This document shows positions 22,758 to 32,931 of a DNA stretch of 64,000 bases, in pieces. The notes under the pieces were generated by a model. The model saw only the letters and a list, made by a program, of their open reading frames with translations, did no database searches and was not told where the DNA came from. Position 1 is the first letter of the stretch. Every line of letters begins with the position of its first letter. Position numbers and translations under genes: made by a program. The DNA comes from Diospyros lotus (lineage: Eukaryota; Streptophyta; Magnoliopsida; Ericales; Ebenaceae), in NCBI RefSeq assembly GCF_014633365.1, contig NC_068349.1:21156753-21220752 (forward strand), given 5' to 3'.

Positions 22758-23259
22758 GGCAGGTTGGCTAAAATGGAGAAATGCATCGGGGGTGTTATGT
22801 GATGATAAAATTCCATTAAAATTGAAAGGAAAATTCTATAGGACAGCTATAAGACCAGTTTTGTTGTACGACTCAGAATGTTGGGCAGTCAAATACCAAC
22901 ATGAGCAAAAGACGAATGTAGTGGAGATGAAGATGTTAAGATGGATGTGCGGCCATACAAGAAAAGATAAAATTAGAAATGAAATTATTCGTAATAAGAT
23001 AGGAGTAGTGCCAATAGAGGAGAAGGTGAGAGAGACTAGACTAAGATGGTTTGGTCATGTGAGAAGGAGACCAAGAGACGCTCCTGTGAGGAGAGTTGAT
23101 GAAATGGAACAATTAATCAAAAAAAGAGGTAGAGGCAGACCTAAGAAGACTTTGAGGGAGACATTAAAGTTTGATATGAAGTGTATGGATCTCAATGAAG
23201 ATATGACAAAAGATAGAAATACATGGAAGTCTAGAATTTATGTAGCTGACCCCACATAG
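22758..23259 (+). pseudogene. LINE reverse transcriptase, C-terminal fragment
   Basis: Open from the truncation point to a TAG at 23257-23259 (about 166 codons; first Met at 22792). It contains the well-known plant LINE tail motifs LKGKFYRTAIRPVLLYDSEC, MLRWMCGHTRKDKIRNE, RLRWFGHVRRRP and WKSRIYVADPT. The RT catalytic domain and endonuclease lie upstream and are missing. The still-open frame suggests a fairly recent insertion. Confidence 0.92.
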
Positions 23260-23288
23260 TGAGATAAAGGCTGGTTATGTTGTTGTTG
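22758..23288 (+). mobile_element. 5'-truncated RTE-type LINE
   Basis: 531 bp flanked by a perfect 12-bp target duplication TAATGTATTTAA (22746-22757, 23289-23300). It ends in GTTGTTGTTG, the short 3' repeat typical of plant RTE LINEs, rather than poly(A). It inserted inside hAT element B, so it is the youngest layer here. Confidence 0.92.
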
Positions 23289-24600
23289 TAATGTATTTAA
23301 CATATAAATAGAAAAGAAAATATATATATATCTAACATATAAAAAAAATTTAAATAACATAATAAAGTTTATATGTTAAATAAACCCAAACAGCTTAAAG
23401 CAATCAGTTCAATACCTTAAAGCATTGCTAGTTGATTGTTAAATATATATATGTATAAAGTTTATTAAATAAACCCTAACAGCTAACACCCAACAACGCG
23501 AGAGAGAGAGAGAGAGAGGGGTCGGAAGCGGAAGTAGAGATGGAGCTTGACGATGGGGAGGAGGTCGCGATGGAGCTGGAGGTAGCGAGGAGGTACCGGC
23601 AACGTTGAGGTAGCGGTGGCCTTGGGCTGAGAGGAGTATGAGAGGGCGAGACGACAGAGAGGAGTAAGAGAGGCTTCGGAATCGATGAAGGGTAAGATTT
23701 AAACTCAAAAATTAGGCATCCCAGGCAGCTAGGTGTCGCCTGGGCACCGCCACCACCCGATTACCCGATTAATCGGGCCGGTGCCTAGAGGAGTCGACTA
23801 GGCCATATTCGCGGCGGCTAGGGCCGTGTAGACCGATTTTAGAACACTGATTCCAGGTTATGAATTTTGTGATGCGCACCATATGTTTGATGAAATACCT
23901 TTGAGGATATGTATTTTCTATGGGAAGCTAGAACTCTTCCATAGAATATTTAGGAAATGGTAACGAAGGGTGTGGTGGAAGTGCTGCTATTTTATTTTAT
24001 GAATTTAATTAGTGCCATTATTTTAGCATAAGCTTTGCTACTTACTAGTCTGTACTTTTTCAGTTAAATTCTGGCTGTTAATTTTTTCTATTGACTAGAA
24101 GCTGTTGCTTGTGTGTTGCCTTTGACCTCTAAAGCAACCTGTTACTTTGATACTAAAATTCATTGGTTGTTGAAAGGCTCCCAGATTCGTTAAGATAACC
24201 TCTAATTTTAATCTAATCAGAAATACCCATTTGTTGGGTCACTTGAGGAACCTAGTCCCGAGAAATATTCACTATTTCGGATTTTTGGCTAAAAGTTCAC
24301 CTTAGCTCTCCAGTGGGAGATGTAAGAAAATTACCAGCTTAAATCTTAGCTTAAGTAATTTAATGGGTCATTTACTAAATTTGCACTTTGTTCAGTACAC
24401 AATGGAGTGAATATGTAGCAATTCTAGATTTCTAGTCTAAAATTAAACATTTGGGTGAGGATACTTCTCTGGACATTTTTTGTCGGTCACCTAATCCACA
24501 GGGTGTAGAGTGAAATTCGAATCTTGAGTCAATTACAAGAAGGCCTATTTTCACTTTAATACTACAATATTTCAAATGCATGAATAGTGACTTCTTACAG

Positions 24601-25652
24601 GTTATGGGCCAGCAGACAGAAGATGCTTTCCCTACTCCAGAATTTCTGGACAAGCACTCAGACTGTTTCCCTGCTCTTCATGTGGCAACTACCAAACCCC
24701 AACGCATTTCAAGATTCTGTCTTTGACAGGCACTTCCAGGGGGATGTCTTCTGTGTGCAAAGCTGGTTACAGAAGAAACCCAGACTTCCCAAGACAAAAC
24801 AAGCATGGGTTCTCCCGAAGTAGAAACAGGCAAAATGAAGAGAGAGATGGTTCTGAAACCCTTGAAGAATCTGAATTTTTTACCTCAAAAAACGGGCCAT
24901 TGCTTTCTATGTCTAGTGCTTCAAAATTCCAAGCAACAGCTGCTCCAGGGCCAAGAGAAAAGGAGATTGTTGAACTTTTCAGGAAAGTCCAGGCTAAACT
25001 TCGAGAAAGAGCAGTTGCCGAGGAAGAGAAGAAAATTGAGTCACCACAGGGGCATGGCAAGGAAAGTGAAACTGTTGATTCTCTCCTTAAGCTTTTAAGG
25101 AAGCACACTACCCAACAAGGCAAGCGAACTGGCAGTGGCAGAAACTTCATTTTGGACCAGGCTGAACAGAATGGTGGGATGGAGGAAGAGAAAAGCACAA
25201 GCTCCTTGGACTCGAATAACAGTGCGAAGGATGAGGCTCATCAACGTGAGTCCCCTTCTTTTAGCAGGCCAGTCTCAAATTTTCGACGGAGGTCTCCAGT
25301 ACCTAAAGTCCAATTCCAGAGCAACTATGTATCGGCAACTGATACTCGTTTAGATGGTAAAAGGGAGAGGACTCATCCTGATCCCGAGACAGATGAGCCA
25401 AAGCTAGATAGTGAGCCTGAACCCAATTTTCCCGATGGCGTGTTTGATGGAATGTCAGAGGAGGAACCCGTTGATATTGATGAAGGTTATAGTGATGAAG
25501 ACGTAGAAGAACATAAACCAATTTTAGGTGAGGAGTTGAGTGCGATGAAGTTACCAGAACTGAGAGCCCTTGCAAAGTCTCGTGGTTTGAAAGGGTTCTC
25601 AAAGCTCAAGAAACACCAGCTTGTGGAGTTACTGGTTGGGGGCTCAACCTAA
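24601..25652 (+). CDS. RHON1: RHON1/BP-73-like Rho-N protein, exon 2
   Basis: Supplies residues 14-363 and ends with TAA at 25650-25652. Residues 1 to about 70 are basic, Ser-rich and poor in acidic residues, like a plastid transit peptide. Conserved family blocks follow: EKEIVELFRKVQAKLRERA (about 133-152) and VDSLLKLLRKHTTQQGKR (about 172-189), then a charged, disordered middle with an acidic stretch (EEEPVDIDEGYSDEDVEE). The C-terminal Rho-N domain is at about 326-359 (LSAMKLPELRALAKSRGLKG). In Arabidopsis RHON1 is a plastid RNA-binding protein that works with RNase E in transcript processing and termination; that role is inferred here. No stop or frameshift is seen. Confidence 0.92.
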
Positions 25653-26120
25653 TCATACAGATGCATAGGAGAGCTAAAGCATGAGAACAATTTTACGTCT
25701 TGAGAAAGTCTCGGCATTGTCATCATCATGCCACCAGTTTTATGTAGTTCCGTAATTTTACATTTGAGAGTGTATACATTGTCACCATGCTTCCAGTTTT
25801 CTGTAGACTAGCTTTGTTAGGTTTGATAGCATCGCATCGTTGCTGATGATATATTTTGTAGCAATGGATATTTCATTCATTATGATTTCATCATGATAGT
25901 AATAGGCTCCTTTTGGTTGCCGTAACAGGGGTTGCCCAGTGCTAAGCTTTTAACATCGGGTAGAGGGGCTGCATGCATCACTTAAAATTAACTTGGTTCA
26001 ACGTCAGCTTGTAGGTTGGTACATATTGTGGATCAGTTATCAAAAGTCTGAGAGATCAATAAAGATGCTAATCATAAAATATAGGTATAAAATAATTGAA
26101 ATGGGAAAGTGGATTGGGTT
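25653..26120 (+). other. RHON1 3' untranslated region and flank
   Basis: AT-rich DNA after the stop codon with several T-rich and AATAA-like stretches. A polyadenylation site probably lies between 25800 and 26100 (AATAAAGATG at 26059 is one candidate signal). No other gene seen. Confidence 0.5.
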
Positions 26121-26147
26121 CAAATATCTGAATTTTTCAGATATTTG
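26121..26147. repeat. Perfect 12-bp stem palindrome
   Basis: CAAATATCTGAA, three T, then TTCAGATATTTG: a perfect inverted repeat with a 3-nt loop. It sits about 10 bp left of a MITE-like block. No U-run suggests a terminator; it is probably a decayed repeat. Confidence 0.7.
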
Positions 26148-26158
26148 AAACTCTTAAG

Positions 26159-26670
26159 TTGTGTTCTTTTCATTATTTTTAAGTTATTTTTAATTTTTAA
26201 TTTTCTAAAATAATTAATATGCATTCTCTTTATTATTTTTAAAAATATATTTTTAAAAATAAAAAAAATTATAAAGAAAACTCAAAATAATAAAAAGTTA
26301 TTTTGAGTGTTTTTATCAAAAATAAATTCTAAACTCAAAACATATTTATTTATTATTTATATTTTATTATTGTAATGAAAAAAAATATTATAAAATTTAT
26401 TAATTTTAAATGTATATATTTTTTAATAATATATTAATATTAAATATTTCTAATTTACTGAATAATCAAATTTATTAAATAAAATATCATTAAAAATTAT
26501 TTTTAAAATTTCAAAGAGAACACGTTTTCTAATTTTTTGTTTTAAAAAATAATTTTTTAAAATGACAAAGAAAAAGTATTTTTAATTTTTTAAAAATAGA
26601 CTATCAAAACAAAAAACTAAAAACGAATTCAAAAATCAAAACTGAAAATTAAAAAATAAAGAGAACATAG
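26159..26670. mobile_element. AT-rich MITE with long inverted ends
   Basis: The left end (TGTGTTCTTTTCATTATTTT) and the reverse complement of the right end (CTATGTTCTCTTTATTTTTT) match imperfectly over about 45 bp. The interior is mostly A+T with many TTTTTAAAA tracts. The target duplication is not clear (TCTTAAGT against TCTTAGTT), so superfamily is undecided. Confidence 0.5.
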
Positions 26671-28700
26671 TCTTAGTTTTTTTAAACAGAGTACTATAGC
26701 TGCCATACCACATATTTAATAGACTAAATAAGTTGTATAAAAATTTAGTTCCTTTTAAATTTAAAAGTCTAAAAAGTAGCTCCATAACTAATTAAAATAA
26801 GAGGTATAAAACTTTCAATAAACTCTAATTTATCATAATGGCCAAATTGATAGAAATATCGGGCTAGTTCATCCAAATGATACTTTAAAATTTTAATCTA
26901 TAATTAAAATTTTCTTTTTCAAAAAGGTAATTATTGTTTTTCATCATCTTGACCACTAAAGTTTTAAAGGAATGATTGTTCTCTAATAATGTTTCTCTCT
27001 TAAAAAAAAATATCTATAAGTATAATAAACTAACAAATATTTTGATTGTCCTAGAATAATGAGTAGTTTATTTATAACATAAAAACTATTAATGTAGGAA
27101 AAATTTAGAAATAGTTGTTCACTTGAGAAAGTATACTTGGCATGTAATTGATGAAATTTTTGAAAAAGAAATATACATAAATACATATTTCTTGTTCAAT
27201 GAATTTCTTCATATTTTAAGGATTTTTTCTAGTACTTTTTATCTTTTTTGTCTCTCTTTTTTCCCTCTTCTCTCATTTTTATTTTTTTTCATTCATTTCA
27301 TCTCATCAACCAACCATTACTTACAAAAAAAAACATATATCCTCAAGAAGATAAAGAATATTATTAATAGCATTTTTAAAATTTGCTTGCATTTATGAAA
27401 AGTACTCATTTATATTTGTTTTGTACACAATAATGTATTTATTACTGGAAAAAGTCTCTTCAAGCTCATGACTCTTTAAGAAAGAATGAGTAAGAAGGCA
27501 CAAGATATTCTATGTGCAAATCGTTATGATGCTAAAGTCAAATCAAATTTTAAAGAAAACTTGCAGAACTCGAAATAAGCTCTCAATTATTTATAGTTGA
27601 GCTAAAATGGTAGTTATAGCAATTCCTAATTTTGTGAGATTAACACTAATTTTGTTAAATATAGTCCGTTACAAAATCATCGAAAAAGATCACAAAGATA
27701 CGTTTGTATGTAATTACTACAAAAAAACGCCCTATGAGGGTCTTCGAGAGACCCTAAAGACTTTCCCGAAGACTTTGGTCCTTCCCTAGATAGGTGCCTT
27801 ACCTCTTTTGTTGGTGCTTTTCAAGAAATGTCTCTCAGGGGACTCTTTATTCGAGAGGTTCTCTTGAAACTCTTCTCTATGTAAGGCTTTATTTTTCTTG
27901 GTTCTTATGCCCTTTCTTTGGTGAGCCTACCTTTTGGGTTTGGCCTTCATGAGCCTTATTAATGGGCTTAGGCCCATGTATGCATCAATAGTTCTTCATT
28001 CTTCCTTTAAAGTCTTTTAGAGAGAAGAGTATTATTAAGTCATTGAACTACCCTTTATGGGAGACTTTTCTGGAGTCATGATAAGGTCTCTTGGAGGGGG
28101 TATTTTGTTCCTATCTTTTTGTCTTCATGTTTGCCATTGGGTGATTTGATTAGGAGTAATTTTTTGCTTAGGGACAGAATCATCAAGCAGAATTTTTTTG
28201 CCTACCAATCCAACCATTGGAATCTCTTGAAGACTACTCATCAGGTTATCCAAATTGCTTCTTATAAAAAATTCATTGTTACAACCTTTGGTGTTTCTAC
28301 TTTCGAGGTCTCATTCTATATATGGGGACCTCAGTCATTTTTGTTTCACTCTTTATCAAAGTTAAAAATCTCCCAAGTTCCTCGAAACTTCTTGAAAAAG
28401 TCTCAATTTCTACTACCAATCCACTTGTCAACAAAAAAAAAAAAAACTTCCTTCTGTTTAGAAAAGTTTTTCGATCAATACAAAAGACTTCCTCCCTTTA
28501 CAAAAGTCTCCTACTGTCTTTCTCATGCCACCAAGTCTCATGTAGACTTTCCCACTTTTCTTTTAGTACTTTTGGTAAGTTTCTCCAAGTGTAGTACTTA
28601 GGAGATTTTTCTAGCTAGTTCTTAATGATTACAAGAGTGAAGCAAACATAGAGACCTACCACTCTCGATGAGATAGATGTAATTCTAGGTAATAGGTCCT
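26671..28700. other. AT-rich intergenic DNA, no recognised gene
   Basis: Short frames only. A 160-codon plus frame at 28119-28601 (starting MSSCLPLGDLIRS) has no motif I recognise; it may be the 5' part of the decayed transposon ORF that follows. At about 27718 ACTACAAAAAAACGCC resembles a CACTA terminus, but no partner end was found. Confidence 0.45.
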
Positions 28701-29329
28701 AATTCTCATAAACAAATCTTGCTGGGATTCGTATGCTATACCCTTTCCCAAAAGATTATGAGCTAAAATTTCTTAGGGAGGAGAACACGTGCATTACATA
28801 TGTCGATAATGATTGCATAAAGGTACACAAGGCATACTTAGTAGCTGGTCTTCAATTCCCTATCCCTGAGTTTGGGATGAATTTCTTAAGAGAAAGCTAT
28901 TTAACCATCGTGTAACTCCATTTTAACGAATGGGCCTAATTAGAGGCATTCTTCATTTTGTGCCATCAAAAGGATGTGGTGCCCACACTTGAACTCTTTT
29001 TGCTTCTTTTACCCAATAAGATGAATAAATTAGCAAATCAAGGTTTTTCAACAGTTCAAAGATTGTTAAGGATCGGGAAACTATTTGTTGGCCTCTCAAA
29101 TAAGATCAATAATTTTGAAGTTGGGTAGTTCATGGTGAAGTCGCCAACAAGTTGGAATGCATTATTAAGTGACTAGAGTAAAACTTATTATATTCTCATC
29201 CAAGAGAGGGATAAGTAGGAAGAGAAACTTGCCTCTTACTACGTTCATGAGCTAAAACTTCATAAGGATCTCGAGAATATGGATGAGTGACTGAAGTAAG
29301 ATCGCATGACTATTTGGGCTAAGGCTATT
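28701..29329 (+). pseudogene. Decayed plant gypsy-type transposon ORF
   Basis: A plus-strand reading through several stops gives KVHKAYLVAGLQFPIPEFGM, FILCHQKDVVPTLELF, NKLANQGFSTVQRLLRIGKL and KSPTSWNALLSD. This arrangement resembles the N-terminal domain annotated as 'putative gypsy type transposon' in plant genomes (Pfam PF04195, from memory). Stops occur after ESYLTIV (28913-28915) and at several later points. The Cassandra element is inserted at its 3' end (target CTATT). Confidence 0.7.
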
Positions 29330-29579
29330 TGTAATACCCCGAGAGTCCAAGGTCATGTCCAAGAATAGACACTAGATAAGCTAATATATATATTGAGGAT
29401 AGTAAGGAAGAAAATAATACCAGTTGGATACCTTTTGGGTTGAATGTGAATAAAGAACTTCTGGGTTAAGCGTGCTTGAGCTAGGGTAGCTCAAGGATGG
29501 ATAACCCCTGGGAAGTTCACCTAGGCCTATCATGGTAAGTTAATCCGCTCATTCCTATCACTCGATATGGGATGTTACA
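29330..29579 (+). repeat. Cassandra 5' LTR
   Basis: TGTAATACCCCGAGAG to GGGATGTTACA. Positions 29455-29518 resemble the 3' half of plant 5S rRNA: GGTTAAGCGTGCTTGAGC (A box/intermediate element), AGGATGG and CCTGGGAAGTTC (C-box side). Confidence 0.92.
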
Positions 29580-29767
29580 GGTGATATCAAAGCCGACCCT
29601 AAGAGAAGGCGGTTCGATGAAGGCGGGGAGTGGCGTCGGGGCTTGAGGGTTTGAATAAGGAGCGGCTCCTAGCAGACTTCTAGGATGGCAGCCCCTAAAG
29701 GGAAGAAGATTTGTGACCAGTTGTAAGGTCACATGACGAGGATGTCATGTGCTCAAGGGAGAGAGAA

Positions 29768-30018
29768 TGTAATACCCCGAGAGCCCAAGGTCAGGTTCAA
29801 GAATGGACTCTAGAGAAGCTAGTATATATATTGAAGATAGTAAAGAAGGTAACAATACCAACTTGATACCTTTTGGGATGAATGTGAATAAAGAACTCCA
29901 AGGTTAAGCGTGCTTGAGCTAGTGTAGTTCAAGAATTGATGACCACCTGGAAAGTTCGTGTAGGCCCATCAAGGTAAGTTGATATGGTCCTTCTTATCAC
30001 TCGATCTGGGATGTTACA
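29768..30018 (+). repeat. Cassandra 3' LTR
   Basis: 251 bp, clearly diverged from the 5' LTR by substitutions, so this is an old insertion. The 5S-like segment is at about 29891-29957; its start GGTTAAGCGTGCTTGAGC is conserved while the C-box side is more decayed. Confidence 0.92.
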
Positions 30019-30308
30019 CTATTCATGAATATAAGTTGTCTTAAACTACATTAACAAAAAGGAAATATATTTCAGTAACTTCAGTCAAATATGGTTTCTA
30101 CTTAGCGCACTTTTTCCTTAAGTCGAAGAAGACAAGTTGGTCTTCACTCTCAAAGTTAACGGGTATAACCTCCAGATTGGCATCTATATGATCTCGATCC
30201 AAAAAGCCCAAACACTTATCTCTAGTCATGTTTGATGGATGACTAAGAGAATCTCATAGGACCAAGTGAGTTGTATTTGAATGGCAATATAGATCTTAAG
30301 GTGATCAA

Positions 30309-32926
30309 TGTAATACCCGAGAATTTATAAAGGACTCAAGAGTAATTTATCTTGGGGCGAAAATAAAATTTTCATAAACTTTGAGGTTATAGTGTAATTT
30401 TTCACAATTATGAATGACCGAATTGACTGCAGGGAATGCCCCGGAATGCCCCGGTACGTAAGAATTTTGGGAAAAAGGTATTTCATTGATGAGTGCTCGG
30501 AGATGTGATTTATATAGCACTGAAAATAGTTAGATCGAAGACAATTTTCGATATAGCTATGAGTTAGCCTGAAAGACCGAATGATAACCGAATGATAGTA
30601 AGAGATTTTTGGAAAGTCAATGGAACCCTAAGAATGTTCATATTTTGCATAAAAAATAATCTTTAAGTGGTTTCAAGATGAAATAAAAGGGTTTACAGTC
30701 AAAACTTACATTCAGACATAAATGCAAATTATTAATTTTGCTCGAGAGAGGTCAAAATGACATTATTCTTGAATTTTTGGGGGTGAAGTGAAAATTTTAG
30801 AACCTATGGGTCTTAATGGAATAGTTTAAAAATTTAGGGGCTTCAAGGAAAAAGCTGAGAAGCTAAAGTGCAATTTTTTAAACTGCATATGAGAAACATG
30901 TCATGGATAACCAGCCGTATTGTCACCACGGCCAACCACCTGGCGCCATCGGAAAGCTCGCCCAAGGGCTCTAGAATAGCTTCCAGGCCATGATGACTCG
31001 TTTTGTGGTGGTCATTGGCCGAGATCAACCATGAATGGGACATATTTTAAAGCTGAAGTTGACTGGAAATTTGGCCAAAAAATCAAAGGGATTTTCTCAT
31101 GATTTGAGGCTACTCGAGCCACTTAGTGGCTAGATTTGAGACTTAAGGGTTAAGTAAGCTTGAGATTTGACAGATTTTGGCCGAGAATTGACTATAAATA
31201 GCCGGGTATGGCCAAGGGTTTTTCATTCAAAACTTGGGTTTAATTCGTGCATTTGAGAGAGATTCGAAAGAAATGGATAAGGGGCTTTTATTCCTTGGTG
31301 TATGAGGAGAGATTCTGGAGATTTTAGTGAGGTTTCATGTTGGTTTGAAGTTGTTTTGAAAAGTGGCCAGAAAGTCGGGGAAAATGCCAGAGTCAGACCT
31401 GTAATAAGCCGATCGAAGGCTTTTCGGTGATGTTTTCGGGCCAAGGAAGGTGCCATTAGGATCGACTTGAAGAATACTTCAAGAGGGTGGGGTCAAATCG
31501 ACCATTAGAGTAATCTATAGTAGCCAGAGCCAGAGAAGATGATAGGTGCGTGTGTACACGCGCTAGTCATTACGGGCAATACACGCGTTAGGTGCGTGAA
31601 AGCGCATGAGGTATGGGTTTTTTTCGAAATTAATTTTAATCTTTTTGAAAAATTATTTTATGAATTATGTTGTTGAAAAATTGAGAAAAATACTTGAGAA
31701 GGTATTTAATTTGAAATTATTAAGGGAAAAATATAAATAAAATTATGAGAAATTTATGAAAAAATAGATATTGATATTCCTGTGTATAAATGTGATGTCT
31801 AGGGATCGTTAAGGCTCAAAATCGAGTATTTGTGAGATTATTGAGGCCTGACACAAAAATCGAGATTGGGTATGAGATTCGAGGTGTTCTAAATTTCGTA
31901 CAAATGCAAATGGTTTTATTGTAAAAAATGGTTTTGTTGCATGTGGTTTTGCCCTCAAACTCATACATTATATGTTTTTCCTATGTTGAGCATGATATTC
32001 ACGAAGATTACTAAGTTCTATGTAATTTATGTACATTTTGACATATCTGTACATGTATTGTTACATCGATAGTTATGGTATTTCATTCAACATGATATTG
32101 TTGGCATATCGATATATGTGAATGGGATGGGATGTTGTCCTGATAATGTAACCGTAATTCTCCAAAGATGTTTGTCGGAATAACATACAAAGGTTTCTCG
32201 TGCCTTTGTGCGCATGCTGGGATGCCTAGGGTTTCATGATGGGCTGGATTGTCAGGAAAATTACACTAGGGTATTTGTTTGTTCATGTCCGTGCATCATG
32301 CATTCATATAACTATTTTGAACCCTCACTTAGATGATTCGACATTTAACTTGGGTTATACCCCTAAAACATTCAAACGTTCCAATTGAAACTTGTAGCTA
32401 AGATAAGAAAGTAGTTGTGATGTAACGGCACGAGATGATGTGTCTGATGAGTTTGGCAAGTTGTTCTGGTATTTTATTTCTTCAGGAAGAATTAGATATG
32501 TTTTAGTCATGTTAAGAAACTTATGTTCCGTTGGTGAACAGTCTTGTAAAAATAAAGGAACGTTATGTATTACGAATGATGTTTGAGAAATGATCTTGTA
32601 ATGTTGTTATGCTTCAATGTCATTTGGAGGTATCTCTTTAGAATGTTGATGGTATTTAGTTGTTAACACTGAGAAATGAGACTATGTATATTTTCTGGGA
32701 AGTCATATTGTACAAATGGTACGGTTTATTATGTTATAATTAAAGTTATTATGGTTATATATTATATCAGGTTTTGATTTTTACTTTCACATTTGTAATG
32801 ATATGTTGGGAATTTTCTTTGAAATACGATACTTGAAGTGTTAAGAAATGTATCATGGAAAGAGAATGTATATTTTTATGTTGAGTCTCAATATAATAAC
32901 ACGTCTTAGAAAAGCAGGGCGTTACA
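30309..32926 (+). repeat. Solo LTR, 2.6 kb (Tekay-like gypsy)
   Basis: TGTAATACCCGAG to GGGCGTTACA with a perfect 5-bp target duplication ATCAA (30304-30308, 32927-32931). No coding sequence; all short frames inside are incidental. The terminal consensus and great length are like LTRs of Tekay/Del chromoviruses. With no internal region or second LTR, it is the product of LTR-LTR recombination. Confidence 0.88.
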
Positions 32927-32931
32927 ATCAA

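Larger units (their letters stand above)
22458..23849. mobile_element. hAT-family element B in RHON1 intron
   Basis: 1392 bp including a nested LINE. Terminal repeats CAGTGTTCTAAAA / TTTTAGAACACTG and a perfect 8-bp target duplication ATTCCAGG (22450-22457, 23850-23857). Subterminal GCCTAGGCG/GCGCC motifs are dense. The interior has (TA)-rich tracts with repeated ATATATCTAACATATAAATA (22620-22750, 23290-23345) and a GA microsatellite at about 23498-23518. No transposase. Confidence 0.92.
21835..23965 (+). repeat. Intragenic tandem duplication, unit 2
   Basis: Second copy of 19747-21198, lying inside the gene's intron. Identity outside the insertions is roughly 85% by eye, so it is much older than the segmental duplication. 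It holds a damaged exon 1 (21926-21964) and a different hAT element (22458-23849). Confidence 0.9.
29330..30018 (+). mobile_element. Cassandra-type TRIM retrotransposon
   Basis: 689 bp: two LTRs of about 250 bp and a 188-bp noncoding interior, with a perfect 5-bp target duplication CTATT (29325-29329, 30019-30023). After LTR 1 comes GGTGATATCAAAGCCGACC, a decayed tRNA-Met primer site. Before LTR 2 is the purine tract AAGGGAGAGAGAA. Both LTRs carry a 5S rRNA-like segment, the diagnostic feature of Cassandra TRIMs. No coding capacity, as expected. Confidence 0.93.

Noticed and set aside
24723..24725. RHON1 start at a TTG, giving 309 residues
   Set aside because: Exon 1 at 19835 gives an ATG and an in-frame junction with a conserved motif; the frame also extends upstream of 24723 to the splice acceptor.
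24767..25602. Overlapping frames of 72-143 codons on both strands
   Set aside because: All overlap RHON1 exon 2, which has the conserved Rho-N domain; the others are incidental.
27718..27735. CACTA transposon end
   Set aside because: ACTACAAAAAAACGCC resembles a CACTA terminus, but no second end, subterminal repeats or 3-bp target duplication was found.
29455..29957. Possible 5S rRNA genes
   Set aside because: Only the 3' half of 5S is present, once in each LTR of a TRIM, with substitutions. It is the 5S-like module of Cassandra, not a functional rRNA gene.
30843..31456. Minus-strand frames that look like short genes
   Set aside because: They sit inside a solo LTR with clear ends and target duplication, and have no recognisable motif.
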